Below, piece after piece: positions 1 to 12,284 of a DNA stretch of 64,000 nt. Under the pieces are notes generated by a model. It was not told the DNA's origin, ran no database searches, and saw only the letters and a program-made list of their open reading frames with translations. The position numbers and the translations under genes were made by a program. The stretch comes from Panax quinquefolius. Taxonomy: Eukaryota; Streptophyta; Magnoliopsida; Apiales; Araliaceae. Where the stretch lies: assembly GCA_020205615.1 (NCBI GenBank), contig CM035173.1, positions 51,388,617 to 51,452,616 on the forward strand, in the 5' to 3' direction. How positions within the stretch are numbered: position 1 is the first letter of the stretch; every line of letters starts with the position of its first letter.

Positions 1-76
1 GGACTTAAATTTTGATTAAGAGATAGAGAAAATTGCAAATACAAAATAAGCCCTTGTTCCACTTGAAGAGGAAGAG

Positions 77-229
77 ATGGCGGTGCCAAACAACAACAGA
101 AATTTAAATGAAATGGCTACTTCTGATCTGAATCAACCATCCTTGTGTATTGAATATCCTAAGTTAGATGTTGCTTTTGAACTTAACTCTGGACTAATTC
201 ATCTTTTGCCTACTTTTCGTGGTCTTACA
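77..229 (+). pseudogene. Athila-type Ty3 gag, N-terminal fragment
   Basis: An open frame starts at the ATG at 77 and runs about 51 codons before it enters foreign LTR sequence at 230. It contains the phrase FELNSGLIHLLPTFRGL, which resembles the start of Athila/Tat gag proteins (typically DLNQ..LCI.YP followed by F.LKSGLIHLLP.FHGL). Gag would form the particle shell of the retrotransposon. The frame ends with a TAA at 254 that belongs to the LTR piece. Bases 1-76 probably belong to the same element's leader. The remainder of this copy lies outside the window or is lost. The family call rests on this motif only. Confidence 0.6.
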
Positions 230-280
230 TGTAAGACCCCAACTTTATATGAATAAAGATTTAATTTCTCTAATTATTAT
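230..280 (+). repeat. LTR 5' terminus fragment (Tekay family A)
   Basis: This begins TGTAAGACCCCAACTTTATA and continues as the first ~50 bp of the LTRs at 7158 and 13793. It stops where an opposite-strand LTR end begins at 281. Confidence 0.7.
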
Positions 281-391
281 TGTGACGCCCCCAAAACAGG
301 TATACATCATCCATCTTGAGTCGCCAGATACATGGTACATAAATTCAAATACAACTTAATTATACAACAGTCGTGTAAAATACGACAACAA
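281..391 (-). repeat. LTR 3' terminus fragment, reverse orientation
   Basis: This is the reverse complement of the last ~110 bp of the family A LTR (compare 16232-16342), including the GGCGACTCAAGATGG-like stretch and the terminal GGGGGCGTCACA. Homology ends near the palindromic GTCGTGTAAAATACGAC at about 391. It joins head-on to the LTR start at 230-280. Confidence 0.7.
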
Positions 392-1127
392 TCATAAAAT
401 AGTAGTATATTGGTAGATGTTACTCAATGTCTAGTTGTGCCATCATTATAGAATATTTGAGACAACCATTACAATTACTAAATTTTTTGCGTAAATTGTA
501 CATCTCTTTTTCAAGTCCCCATTAATATCTATTTTTCTTTGTTCTCTTTGTAAACTCATTATTTTTCTTGTGAATTCAAAGGATTTAGATTCGTTTTCTG
601 CACGTAATACTCATGTTTGTCAATATGCAAGATACATATAATCAATTCTTGACACGTTTAAGTTTCGTTTTCTGACACGTAATATAACGTCTGTTTTTAA
701 CTTTAACAGGGTAACCCATGTAGCACAATGTAATCCAAAGAACATAAAAGCAACTAATAATATCATGTTACTATAAAAGCAATTAATAGGGGTTCCATTT
801 AACAAGATTTGATTAATCCTATTGTGACAGCTTTGTTTCTACTTTTCATTATTGTTGTACTAATCATATCATGCTATGTTACTATATCTTGTAATTAGCT
901 TCCTTGAACCTGAAGCTCAAAGCAAGACTCATATATTATTTCAAAAACATTTTAAAGAAGCTCGAACCAAATTCGAGCAATGGCCAAAACATGAAATTCA
1001 ACTTCTATGGGTAGAATATTTGATATGTTTTAATGAACACGAATTTCAATTGTAGAAGGAAGTTTATCAAAAAGTGTATTATTCATTATGTATTAATTAA
1101 TAGTTTTACTTATGGATGGAGTTATAG
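392..1127. other. AT-rich sequence, probable degraded 5' part of CACTA element
   Basis: There is no clear gene. Around 905-1051 a short open stretch (HFKEARTKFEQWPKHEIQLL) sits upstream of the transposase exons in the position where CACTA Transposase_24 proteins have extra N-terminal sequence, so it may be a decayed upstream exon. I saw no CACTACTAAAAA-like left terminus. Confidence 0.3.
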
Positions 1128-2293
1128 AAATATTTTTGTTTCTCTTCATCCGAGGAGGAGGGAAGGGGTCGAATCATATGGGAGGAAAATGCACGAAAAA
1201 GCTACCCAAACTATTTATTGAGATGGAAAGATGATGCCATTAAGAAGTTTGGTTCCATTGAGGAAACAAGGGATAAAAAGTCTAGTTGGACAACTATTGA
1301 TGTGTGGCAGGAGATGTGTGATTATTGGCTGAGTAAAGACTTTTTAGACTCTAGTGAGCTAAGAAAAAAGAACAGAAACATAACTTCATACGTTCCTCAC
1401 ACATCAGGCTCCATACCGTACGCCATTAGGAGGGAACAAGAGGTAAATTATAAGTTGATAAAATTAAATTAATAATATGCGTAGTTGATAAATGCGCATG
1501 ATAATGGTAAAAGATTTCTATCATGATGCTCTGTTTGGAGTTTTTAAGTGTTCATGTGGTATGTATTGCTTATTTTTAATGTTAATGTTTTTAATTAAAA
1601 TAATTATTATTTTGCTTGTTTTATCTTAGAAACAAAGACTGCATCGTCCGCCAACGCAATATGAGTTATATAAACAAACTCATATGAGGAAGGAGAAGGG
1701 TAGCGAGGAAAAAACATGGGTTTGTGATGAAGCAAAGAGGAATTTGGTATGATTTTCTCTCGTAAAATTATAAACTTTGTTTACTCATGTGAAAGTGAAG
1801 ATTGTTGTTCATTCTATTCGCAATTAGTTATGAGTATTGTTAATTATATATACATATTTTATGCATGGTATAGGATGATTATGAGAGAAGACTCTTAGCT
1901 AAACACGGTGATATAGATAAGCCATTGAATGAGTTAGATGATCCAAATTTGGAGACATGGCAGGAAACTGTTGGAGGCATCAAAAAGGGTAGACTTATTG
2001 GTCGACCAGGGGAAAAATGGAGTTCTCGTCGTGGTTCGTATTGTCCATCTTTGGTTGCAGATGGGAATTACATTAAATTAAAGAAAATGGAAAGCTACAT
2101 GATTTATCTTCATCAATATACAAAGGATATGGCCGAAACACTTGCACTTGATCCTCCTATAGACCCAAATGATTTGTTTGCTTCATCAAATGCATCAACT
2201 GATATTCCAACGAATAACTCAACCACGCATGCTGAGAATGATAACGAAGATGATGACGACTCTCACGAGGACACCATGGAGAATTCAGGATGA
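1128..2293 (+). CDS. Plant transposase Ptta/En/Spm-type (Transposase_24), three exons
   Basis: Three exons in one phase: open frame from 1128 (after an in-frame TAG at 1125; a possible AG acceptor lies just before) to 1442, then 1630-1746, then 1874-2293 ending TGA. Introns are GT..AG (1443-1629 and 1747-1873) and fall between codons, so the spliced frame stays open. Exon 1 carries the family pattern of Trp-rich sequence then RKKNRNITSYVPHTSGSIPY, matching the SxxNR...HTxGS signature of Transposase_24. Exon 3 has GGIKKGRLIGRPG and a long acidic Asp/Glu tail. These proteins accompany CACTA elements and are thought to bind element DNA; they are not the catalytic DDE enzyme. The true start is uncertain because the N-terminal part is degraded. 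Confidence 0.75.
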
Positions 2294-2619
2294 TTTAGCT
2301 TTTCTTTACTTATCTATTTTATTAGTTTAGGGTTCTTTAATAGATGTTGGGTTTGTTAATTATTTGATGAACCTATGACATGTAGCTACCTATTTAAGTA
2401 GTTGGTTATGAATTTATTTTTAATTAAATTGATCAGATTTCTTCATTTTAATAAATTTGTATGATTTTACGTTTCAAATTTATTGTAATTTATGGCATTT
2501 ATAGATTTGAAATATAAAATAGATAATTAAATATATTTTAATATAGGAATTTTGTGATGGCTTTATTATCAACAAAATGTATAAAAAAGTTACAAAAATA
2601 GGGACAATTGTGATTGCTT

Positions 2620-3102
2620 TAGCCATCACAAGAAACTTGTGTACCTGACTACTTTGGCCATCATAAAAACCTTAACAATTATGTGATAGTCGTGGCCATC
2701 ACAAAAGGATGTGATTGCTTTGGTCATCACAAATAATTGGTGATTGTTTTGGCCATCACAAAAAGATGTGATTGCTTCGACCATCACATATAATTGGTGA
2801 TTATTTTGATCATCACAAAAAGATGTGATTTCTTCGACCATCACATATAATTGGTGATTGTTTTGACCATCATAAAAAGATGTGATTGCTTAGGCCATAA
2901 CAAATAATTATGTGCGCTAATGTGACTGATTTAGTTATCACAAAAGGATTGAATGTTTTAGTGAATTCCAAAACCATCACATAAAACCTTTCATGATGAG
3001 CGTATACAAGACGACCATCGTGATGCTTAAAACCATCACGTAAACCTTTTGTGATGGTTTTTTTAGTTTTTGTGATGGATTTTTGCCATCATAAATGACC
3101 AT
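2620..3102. repeat. CACTA subterminal repeat array
   Basis: More than a dozen copies of TGTGAT(T/G)G and its complement CCATCACA alternate here, commonly spaced 20-45 bp, with units reading TGTGATTGCTT.GGCCATCACA. Each unit is a near-palindrome. Such arrays next to the termini are where CACTA-encoded proteins bind. Confidence 0.8.
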
Positions 3103-3115
3103 TTTTTTAGTAGTG
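3103..3115 (-). repeat. CACTA right terminal inverted repeat
   Basis: TTTTTTAGTAGTG on the + strand, i.e. CACTACTAAAAAA on the - strand, the canonical CACTA terminus. The element ends at 3115; the next 3 bases (TGG) would be the target duplication, but no left partner was found. Confidence 0.8.
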
Positions 3116-3386
3116 TGGGTAACCCAGAAAATCCCTAGTGGTGTCTGACAAGGTTTTGATGTGCTTAGATATTGCATGTGTTATGTGTTTAGCTTGTGTA
3201 AGTGTATCATTGTTATACCCAGGTATATGGACTATAGAACCATGACATTAGAACACTTAAACAATCAACAGAATCAAAGTTATTAGCAGTCAAAGTAGGT
3301 TGACCAAGCACATAATGGGTTTTTTGGAATTTCCAGAAAACTAATGAACATGATTTCTGACAGGGTTTGACCAACCAGATCTTGTA

Positions 3387-6300
3387 TGTGACGCCCCAAA
3401 TCCGAGTCCCTTCGAACCTAGGATATGATCCGTCACGATACTACTATCGTCAAACTATTAATATCTTTTATTCATAACTTAATGATTATAACTTTGCTTA
3501 TTACAATTTAAAAAATAAATTCTTTCCATTTCCAGGATCTGTATAATGACCCCAAACTTTTATAAGTTTCAAATCTTGGTCATTTACCATTCCTGTCTTA
3601 CATCATATTCAATGTTATAAAAATATTTGGAAGAATTTAAACTTTTTCAATCTCCTTTAAAAAAAACTTTTATTGATTTCTTAACTTGAATCAATTACAT
3701 ATCCTTGAATCAAATTATGTTATGATTCATTCTATTCGAATTAGTGTATAAATTTTTACATCTCTATTCGAATTCCTCTATGCATCACATAGTACAACTT
3801 TATAACTCAACATGTATTACACATTGTAAACTACTATCATGTACATTTCCTAGAACCTAAACATGGTTCAAGAGCATATATTTAAATAAATCAATCAATC
3901 TCCTTCGATACTATTAAACTCTATCAATCAAGTAGTAAGTAATCTTTACCGTGAGTCCTTAACCTGCAAAAATGGTTATTTGCAAGAGTGAGCTCGACAG
4001 CTCAGCAATTCTAATAGTTTTCATGCATCACATAACATATAATAACATACTCAGTTCATGCATTCATAATCAATTAATATTTACTACGCATGTTACTTCT
4101 CACATAACAGGTAGAGAGATTTACTTCACAAGCATATCATCAAAGATCAACTTTCAAATTTCATACATATCTCATATGCATTTCATATATATGCATCAAC
4201 ATTCTCATAGCATAATATAGCTCAACTAACAGTTATTGAATTCATATATCAAATAGGAACTGAAAGACTTATCTGGCTCGTAATTTATCAACTACGACTT
4301 AACTGCTTATAGTTATCTGCACGTCGTATATTCCTACACAATTATAAAATCATGGATTCATATCCATCAGTCATACATATCATACGCTCTTAATATAATA
4401 ATAAATATTACATCGTTTCCTAACAAGGTTGGTAAAACCTTCATTTCACTTTCTCATCATACTCTTAGAATAGCTAGGTATGTATAGTTATACCTTATCC
4501 ACTCGTACTTGACATCAACATTCATATACGTTTATCACACACTTGACTCACTGTGTGTTCGACACATATTTAAAGTTTATAGATGCGTGATCTACGTCGT
4601 TTATACATTTTTGAAAACCTTAACAATTATGGGTTTTATATAACCATCATAACAATGAATATTTAAAACAACATTGAGACTCTGTCTTATAGCTTAGAAT
4701 AGTACTATAAGTAAGCTTCCAAAATCAGAAAGCAAATAAAATGTCTAGACCAATATGCCTTGCAGTAAGAGGCTTGACCGAGGTTTAACTTGGGATCTGG
4801 CAGCAACTTATTACCGTCCCCCGCCGAACCAAACTTGAGCTTTTGTTTTCTTGGTTTCATTCCACTTTTTAGTATACCAGAGTATTAACACATATCAAGG
4901 ATACATCTTAAGAGGTCTTGGACTTTCTTAGAGTCATTTCAAGTCCATATTTACACAATATGTCTCTAGTTGGAAATTTCCATGAAGTTAAGGCCAACTA
5001 TGTTCATGAAATCGTGAGGCCAACTATGTTATCCATCTATTCATATGAGAAAGTCATATAATCTATAATATGAGTATTCACATCATTTACACATAGCTAG
5101 TGTCTTTCATCACTTGAAACTCATTTAAAATCATGCTTCAATGACTTATATTGTCTCAAACTATGTGTGTGAACTTAGAGGCCATGTTTAAAGACACAAA
5201 TAGTATTAAAATGACATCCTATAAGTTTAGAATATAAATATCATCATATTTTTAAATATTCATTTCATCTACATATGACTAGCATAGTTTATCACTTGAA
5301 AACTTACTTTTAAAACATGCTTGAATGACTTTTATTTTGTCAAACTAGATGAGTGCACTTATCGACCATGTTTATTGACCTAAAAGATACTAACATGCAA
5401 TCCCTACAAGTCCAAAATGTGAGCAACACATTGCTCGTAGATATAAGTCTGCAAAGCGTTCAAGTTTACTTTTAAAAGTCATTCAAGGCCAAGTTAAATC
5501 AACTCGGTGCAACTCTAAATCTCATTTCATAGTTAACTAAGCCATGTACGTATGTTATCACGTTTAGAACTTTAAGTACACAAGATCCTTTAAGTTCGTT
5601 CCCAAAGTTTCAAGTTTTCTTTAGAAATCGTTTTCAACTAAGCTATTGTAAGTTGATAATAAGTAAAGCAACTTTAAATCACTTCTCATGCTTATGTATA
5701 CTAATAACTCAATAATATATATGTGTTAAATTATCAGAACTTCAAAGACTCAAGATTCGTCAATATTTGTTTTCAAAACTCCAAGTTTTTTTTTAAAACA
5801 CATACTAAATCATGCTAAAGCATTTCATTATGAGTAAGGTAATCTTAGTTATATGTTATATCTATTATCATGCATATTTATGTTTTATAACTTAGAATAA
5901 CATATTTTATCATTGGGAGCACTACAATTGTGTATGTGCATGTCCGACGCCCTCTGGTTGCCTTCGAATACGTAGTAGCCACAAAGATGGACAGTTTTAC
6001 CCCTCTTAACGACTTCAAATCGAAAAATGTAAAGAATGAAACTTGTAGGTCTACTCGTTATCTTTCCGAATCATCCTAAATCGCCTCAATCATAGTTCGT
6101 ATGAAGACGTTATGCCTACTTGACTATAGCAGGTCAAAACAGTCTTGCCTGACACTATTCTGGCGCAGCTATGCTCCAAATGGCTTTGGGGGCAGCGCAG
6201 CTGCGTCCAGTGATGCAGAATGGTTTTCTAGATTCTGATCTTCATTATTTTCAGACCAATTCTCCTTTCGATCTTCATAACGCAAGTTATACACATCCAA

Positions 6301-6841
6301 ATTAATTTGTTTTTGATTCTATGGATTTGTAATTCATAGAACTAAAACATACCAAAGAATCAACAATTAACATAAACATTAACTAACCAAAATATGAATC
6401 CAAAATTCATGTTCATACTAAATTTTCATGTTCGGACAAGTTTAGCTAATTTTATCACTACAGATTTGTTTCTAAACCAAATTGGTCCGTTTAACTTCCG
6501 TTGTTTTTGTATTAAACTGTATTATCAATATCTAACAACAATTTATGGATTACACAAATCCTTAGCCATCAATTTTTGAACCATTCACGTGTATGAGAGA
6601 AATGAGACTCTCTAATTGGGACAAAAGCTTATAACTCAGCACTTTAGCAATTTGGCTCATCTAGTAAATTTTCATAGCTTAATATTGCTACATTATATAA
6701 ATTTATGGGTACATATACACAAACATATATGTACCTCCACATAAGTACATTCATACTTTAAATATACACGAATAAATAATATCATGTACCTCATTTACAT
6801 TGGTTTAATTCAATTAATATTTTAATATAATTCAGTTGGGT
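3387..6841 (-). mobile_element. Reverse-oriented LTR-like block, part 1
   Basis: It starts TGTGACGCCCCAAATCCGAG, the reverse complement of an LTR ending ...GGGGCGTCACA, like the other Tekay-type LTR ends here but diverged. A GAGTGAGCTC block at 3987-3996 sits where the other LTRs (read in reverse) have TTGAGCTCACCC. No protein-like frame is visible over 3.4 kb; the sequence is AT-rich with CGCAG(C/T)TGCG-type motifs near 6170-6215. A solo LTR inserted at 6842 interrupts it, and it probably continues at 12285. Bases 3116-3386, between the CACTA end and this block, hold nothing I recognise. The family is not established. Confidence 0.45.
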
Positions 6842-8129
6842 TGTAAGACCCCAAATTTTGTGAATTAAGATTAATTTTCTCAATTTTTTTTTTTAATATT
6901 AAGGTGTGTATTTGATATAATGTTATAGTTGTGGGGTAGTATTTATAAATTTTGTAAAGTAAGCAAGTTGTTATATAATATTCGATTGGTCGGGGAATAT
7001 TCATTTTAACATGGAATATTCGTACGACGGGACAATTATTGGTGGACCCCACAACAGAATTATTATCGGAGTTAGAAAACGACAAAAATATCTTTTTATA
7101 AAAATAATGGAGGAAGTTTTACCATTACTGTTGAACTACCCGGTGGTAAAAGTACAGTGTAAGACCCCAACTTTTATGAATAAAGATGAATTTTCTATAA
7201 TTATCATTTTTTTGGAATAAATTTGATATAATGTTATAGTTGTGGGTAATATTTATAAATTTTGCAAAGTACGCAAGTTGTTATATAATATTCGATTGGT
7301 CGGGAAATATTCATTTTAATAGGGAATATTCGTACGACGACACAATCATTGGTGGACTCCACAACAGAATTATTGTTGAATTGAGAAAACGACAAAAATA
7401 TTTTTATGAAAATAATGGCAGAAGTTTTATCGTTGATACTGTTGAACTACTCGGTAGTAAAAGTACAGTAATACGCGTGGTTGTATAGTAGCACACGGTA
7501 TTGATTATTAATGCTTATGTGAGAATTCACCCAGTTTGATTCAATTATTGTCGATATTTTCTATGTTATTAAATCAATAATTGAGATGACGAAGTTGTTA
7601 ATATTATTATTTGCATTATTAATGATGTCTAGAAGTTCTGCCAAGGAGAGGTTTGGTCACCTAATTGCGCGCTAATAGGGAGAAATCCTTATTGGAAAGC
7701 CCCCTCTTTCCTAGGAACGACCTGGTCAATTAATAGTATAAATAATAATAATAATGATGATGACGTTTTGTTTTAATCGTATTATTATTGTAATAAAACA
7801 GAAAAGTATTTTATATAAAACAAAATACTTTTATAAAGTTATTCGTTTTATTAGGCTAATAGTAAAATCTTTTTATATAAAATAGAATACTTTTATAAAG
7901 TTATTCATTTTATTAGACAATAATTAGAATATATTATATTTTATTATGCATAGTGTTTGCATTGTGCCTGCATAGTGTTTGCATAGTAAAATCTTTTTAA
8001 AAGTTATTCGTTTTATTAGATTATAAATAGAATATATTATATTTTATAGTAAACCAAACCTGAATTTGTCTGCTTAAAGTAAATCAATCTGGACCATTCA
8101 TGGATTGGTTACTATTCACCCCATTCTTC

Positions 8130-8137
8130 TATAAATA
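8130..8137 (+). promoter_or_regulatory. LTR TATA box
   Basis: TATAAATA in the inner solo LTR. From here to the donor-like AAG|GTAAGG at 8318 I see no ATG. Confidence 0.7.
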
Positions 8138-9082
8138 AAAGCTCATTCCTTCATTATTTCTTACGAATTCAATTTGAAACTCTAGAGAGAAAACGTAGAG
8201 AAATTATTCTTCTATCTTGAGCGTATTTCTTTAGCGTTTAAGAAAGCTTTGAGCGTAGTGCAAGTTTCTTCAAGTATATCCCCGCCTCTACCGCTTCTGA
8301 GTACTCTTCTTTATAAGGTAAGGGGTATTATTTTTCATATTCATGAAGAGAACTTCATTATTCCATTCTTTATTATTACTGTTAGAATAACTTTGTATCT
8401 GTGATCACCCTATACTTGGTGATTTCATTTGTTATTCTATTCGTTATTATTACATTGGAACATCTTGTGCATGGGCGTTTTACGGGACTGATTCCGTTAT
8501 TTATTATTACATTGGAATAACCTATCTATGCAAGTCTTTGCATGCATGGTGATTTCTATTGTTATTCCATTCTTTATTATTACATTAGAATATCCTGTAG
8601 GTGCGATTACGCTGACACGGTTCCGTTAGTTATTATTACATTGGAATAACTTTTTACATCTGCGAAGTATCGCATGCATGGTGATTTCGTTGTTATTCCA
8701 TTCTTTATTATTCATTGGAATATCCCGCTTGCATATTACACTCGACTGGTTCCATTATTTATTATTCATTGGAATAACTTTGTATGTGAAGTACCGCATG
8801 CATGGTGATTTCTTTTGTTATTCCAATCTTTATTATACTCGGTTGGTTAAAGTTTTGACTTCTATACTCCATGAAATTAGTGGAATATCCTTGATATTTA
8901 CGCTTCATCCAATATCTTTTAAATGGAAATATTCTTCGAGCATTCTTAAATTTTACTCTACGATAAAGTATCATGTTGACAATTTGGACGTTATTAGTTC
9001 CTGGATAAATTAATTCTTGAACTTGTTTTATTGAATTCTTATATCATTGTCATCATCCTCATATTTATATTTTGTTGAAAGT

Positions 9083-9324
9083 CATCTATGGCCTGTAGTG
9101 CATAGATGGACTTGGTATGATTAAGATCAGGGATTATTCGGTGTAATCATGACCGTAATGTTACAAATGATGTGGTAAAAGTCCTCATTGGCCCGAAGTG
9201 CATTGATGGACAGTTGTTGGCATGATCATGACCATTGATGAATACACAAATATCCTTGGCCCGTAGTGCAGGGATAATTTGTGGTCGTAACCCTAATGAA
9301 TATCCTTGGCCGTAGTGCAGGGAT
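9083..9324 (+). repeat. Hairpin repeat array in LTR leader (inner solo LTR)
   Basis: Unit 1 pairs CATCTATG (9083-9090) with CATAGATG (9101-9108) around GCCTGTAGTG, a perfect 8-bp stem. Unit 3 pairs TATCCTTG (9251-9258) with CAGGGATA (9269-9276) around GCCCGTAGTG, with one G-U. Units near 9185 and 9301 are similar but less perfect. The loop is nearly constant while the stems differ. Confidence 0.75.
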
Positions 9325-10687
9325 GATGTGAATTATTTATTAAGCTGAGTCTCAGCGATAAAAGTGATGAAAAATCCTTTTAAATCATAAGAGATAGTAG
9401 ATTTTATTCTCTACTTGACTCTTTTAATGGATTACATGTTCCGCTATAGTTAAACTTGATGTCTATTGTATTTTATCAGTTTAACACTGTTGAGGACTAA
9501 TGATAATTTATTCTGCATTAGCTTAGTCATAATATTTCTTACTGGGCTAGTTGAGCTCACCCTTTCTTTCACTGTTCTCTTGAGGAAATGAGAACGTAGC
9601 CGGGACTAGTCGGGGAACGGAGTGATGGTCCGAGATGGTGTCTTAGTAGTCCTCAATATTCTGTTAAATAGTGTGATAATAAATGGAATAAGGACTAAAT
9701 TGAGTGTGGATATTGTCTAGATGACAATATTTGTATTAAAACTCACAGCATGTATTTTGTCGTATTTTACACGACTGTTGTATAATCAAGTTGTATTTGA
9801 ATTTAGTACCATGTTTTTGGCGACTCAAGATGGGTGATGTATACCTATTTTGGGGGCGTCACATACAGTAATACGCGTGGTTGCATAGTAGCACACGGTA
9901 TTGATTATTGATACTTACGTGAGAAGTCACTCAGTTATACTCAATTATTGCTACAGTAATTGCTGCATAGTATCTCACGTTATTTGATTCAATTATTGTC
10001 AATATTTTATATATTATTAAATCAATAATTGAGACGATACAGTTATTCATATTATTATTTGTATTATTGATGATGTCTAGAAAGTTCTGTCAAGGAGAGG
10101 TTTGGTCACCTAATTGCGCGCCAATAGGAAAAAATCTTTATCGGAAAGCCCCCTTTTTCTTGGGAATGATCTGGTTGTTAAATATTGCAAATAATAATGA
10201 TGAATAAATATTGTTAAAAATATTGAGGAGATTTTTTTATGAAGTGTTTGTTGTAAATTTTGCTTATTATTTGTACCCCTCACTTACCCATTTTTTAAAA
10301 TTATCGGTAGAAAGTTATTCAGTATATATATAATATGGAAGGACCCACCTGAGATGGTGACATATTGGTGGGGGGAACACGTAGGGCCCACGTGGAAGAA
10401 AATGAATTGGAGGGGGGAGGGTGAATTCTGATGTTGGTTCACGAGTAGAGAAAAAAAAAAAAGGAGGGTACTTTTATTATTATTACTATATATATATTAT
10501 ATAAGTTTTTGTTTTATTTGATTATAAATAGAATATATTAAATTTTATTTAAAGTTTTTGTTTTATTAAAATATTTTATTGCATAGTAAATCAAAAATTT
10601 TCAGAAGTCATTCGAAGAATTGCGCCCGTGAATAGTTTACTGTGCGTCTGTGATTTCTAAATTCAAATAGTATCCTTTCCATTCTCC

Positions 10688-10696
10688 TATAAATAG
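10688..10696 (+). promoter_or_regulatory. LTR TATA box (outer solo LTR)
   Basis: TATAAATAG. An ATG follows at once (10699), upstream of the expected start site. From about 10705 to the donor-like GTAAGG at 10861 I see no ATG. Confidence 0.65.
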
Positions 10697-12284
10697 GATG
10701 CTTAGTTAGAATTGAAAATCACACCAGAATCAGAGAATTCTTCTTCTATAATATTGAGCGTATTTCTTTCGAGTTTTAGGAAGTTTTGAGTGTAGAAAAC
10801 AGTGAAAGTTTTCTTCAAGAATATCCCCGCTATACCAGTCGGAATACTCTTCTTTTTAAGGTAAGGGGTATTATTTATTTCATATTCGCTTACAATATTA
10901 TTTTTAGTATTTGCAAGAAATTTTATTTCGTTTAATATTCGCAAGAAATATTATATTCGTTTAATATTCGTAAGGAATATTATTTTCGTTCAATAGTTGT
11001 AAGTGATGTTATTTTTGTTCAATATTTGAATAAAATAATATTTTCTTCCATACTTTGTAGTATGTAAGTAATATTATTTCGTTTCAGATTTCAAATTCTA
11101 CACTCGTTTTGTTAAAGTTTTGGCTTCTATACTCCATGAAATTAGTAGAATATCCTTGATATTTGCGCTTCATCCAGTATCTTTTCATAAAAATATTATT
11201 CTGAGCATTCTTGATAAGTTTTAACTTGTTTATGCTGAAGTACTATTCACGGAGTTACTATTCCCGAAGTACTATTCACGGGATACTATTTATGACAAAA
11301 TTGATTTCTTTTCAGTCCAAATCATTTTTGATACATTATTATTCTTGAATTTTACTCCACAAAGCAGTATCATGTTAACCATTTGAACGTTTTTAAACTT
11401 TGGATAAATTTAAAGTCTTTAATATTTATCCTTGATCTCGTTTTAATTGAATTTTTATATCATTGTCATCATCCTCATGCTTATATTAAGATGAAAGTCA
11501 TCTGTGGCCGTAGTGCATGGATGGACTTGGTATGATTATGATCAGGGATTATTTGGTATAATCATGACCGTAATGTTACAAATGATGTGGTAAAAGTCCT
11601 AATTGGCCCATAGTGCATTGATGGACAATTTTTGGTATGATCGTGACCACGGGTTCTCTTCGGCCAAGGGTGCAAAGATGAATTATTTTATGGCGTGATC
11701 ATGACCGTTGATGAAAACATGAATATCCTTTGCCCGTAGTGCATGGATAATTCGTGGTCGTGATACTAATGAATATCCTTGGCCCGTAGTGCATGGATAA
11801 TTCAATGATGTGGATTATTTATTAAGCCGAGTCTCAGCGATAAAATTGATGATAAACTTTTAAATCATAGAAGATAGTAGATATCATGCTCTACTTGACT
11901 CTTCTTATGGATTGCTTGTTCCGCTGCAGTTGTTGATCTAAAACTTGTTATCTGTTGTATTCTATCAGTTGTTATACTGTTGAAGGCTAACGATAATTTA
12001 TTCTGTATTATCTTAGTCATAATATTTCTTACTGGGCTAGTTGAGCTCACCCTTTTATTTCACTGTTCTCTTCAGAAAATGAGAATATAACTGGGACTAG
12101 TCGAGGAATGGATTGACGATCCAGATGGTTGTTTTAATTGTCCTCACTATTCATGTTAAAACTCTCAGCTATTGTATTGTCGTATTTTGCACGATAGTTA
12201 TATAATTAAGTTTGTATTTGTATTTTGTACTATGTATCTGGCGACTCAGAATGGGTGATGTATACCTATTTGGGGGGCGTCACA

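Larger units (their letters stand above)
900..3115 (+). mobile_element. CACTA (En/Spm) DNA transposon, 5'-truncated
   Basis: Three signs agree: a Transposase_24 (Ptta/En/Spm) gene at 1128-2293, a subterminal array of TGTGATGG/CCATCACA motifs at 2620-3102, and a right terminus whose reverse complement starts CACTACTAAAAAA (3103-3115). The matching left terminus was not found, so the element is truncated or its left part lies before the window. Bases 2294-2619 between gene and array are AT-rich and hold nothing else recognisable. No TNP2-type catalytic transposase is present, so this copy could move only with help in trans. Confidence 0.8.
7158..9863 (+). mobile_element. Solo LTR, Tekay family A (inner), TSD TACAG
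   Basis: TGTAAGACCCCAACTTTTAT ... GGGGGCGTCACA, 2706 bp, flanked by perfect TACAG target duplications at 7153-7157 and 9864-9868. It sits inside another LTR of the same family, so it is younger than its host. It carries the U3 hairpin box (7630-7730), TATA (8130), donor-like GT (8318), four hairpin repeats (9083-9324) and imperfect repeats of TTATTATTACATTGGAATA-like sequence at about 8440-8770. Confidence 0.93.
6842..12284 (+). mobile_element. Solo LTR, Tekay family A (outer), split by a second solo LTR
   Basis: It begins TGTAAGACCCCAAATTTTG and ends GGGGGGCGTCACA. The flanking 5-mers are TGGGT (6837-6841) and TGGAT (12285-12289), a one-mismatch target duplication. No gag-pol lies between, so it is a solo LTR, interrupted at 7158-9863. 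Without the insertion it is about 2.73 kb. It retains a TATA box (10688), the donor-like AAG|GTAAGG at 10861, the hairpin units at about 11500-11800 and the TTGAGCTCACCC block near 12042. Solo LTRs arise by recombination between the two LTRs of a full element. Confidence 0.85.

Noticed and set aside
3120..3177. Possible CACTA-encoded small ORFs on the - strand across 2626-3177
   Set aside because: They are open only because of the TGTGATGG repeats and cross the element terminus; no protein family is seen.
5928..5940. GCACTACAATTG as a CACTA left terminus
   Set aside because: It lacks the CACTACTAAAAAA sequence of the right terminus and lies downstream, outside the element.
8678..9013. 111-codon ORF on the + strand (also 15264-15491 and 31211-31690)
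   Set aside because: It lies in LTR sequence repeated in every family A copy, differs in length between copies and matches no family; inside the predicted leader intron.
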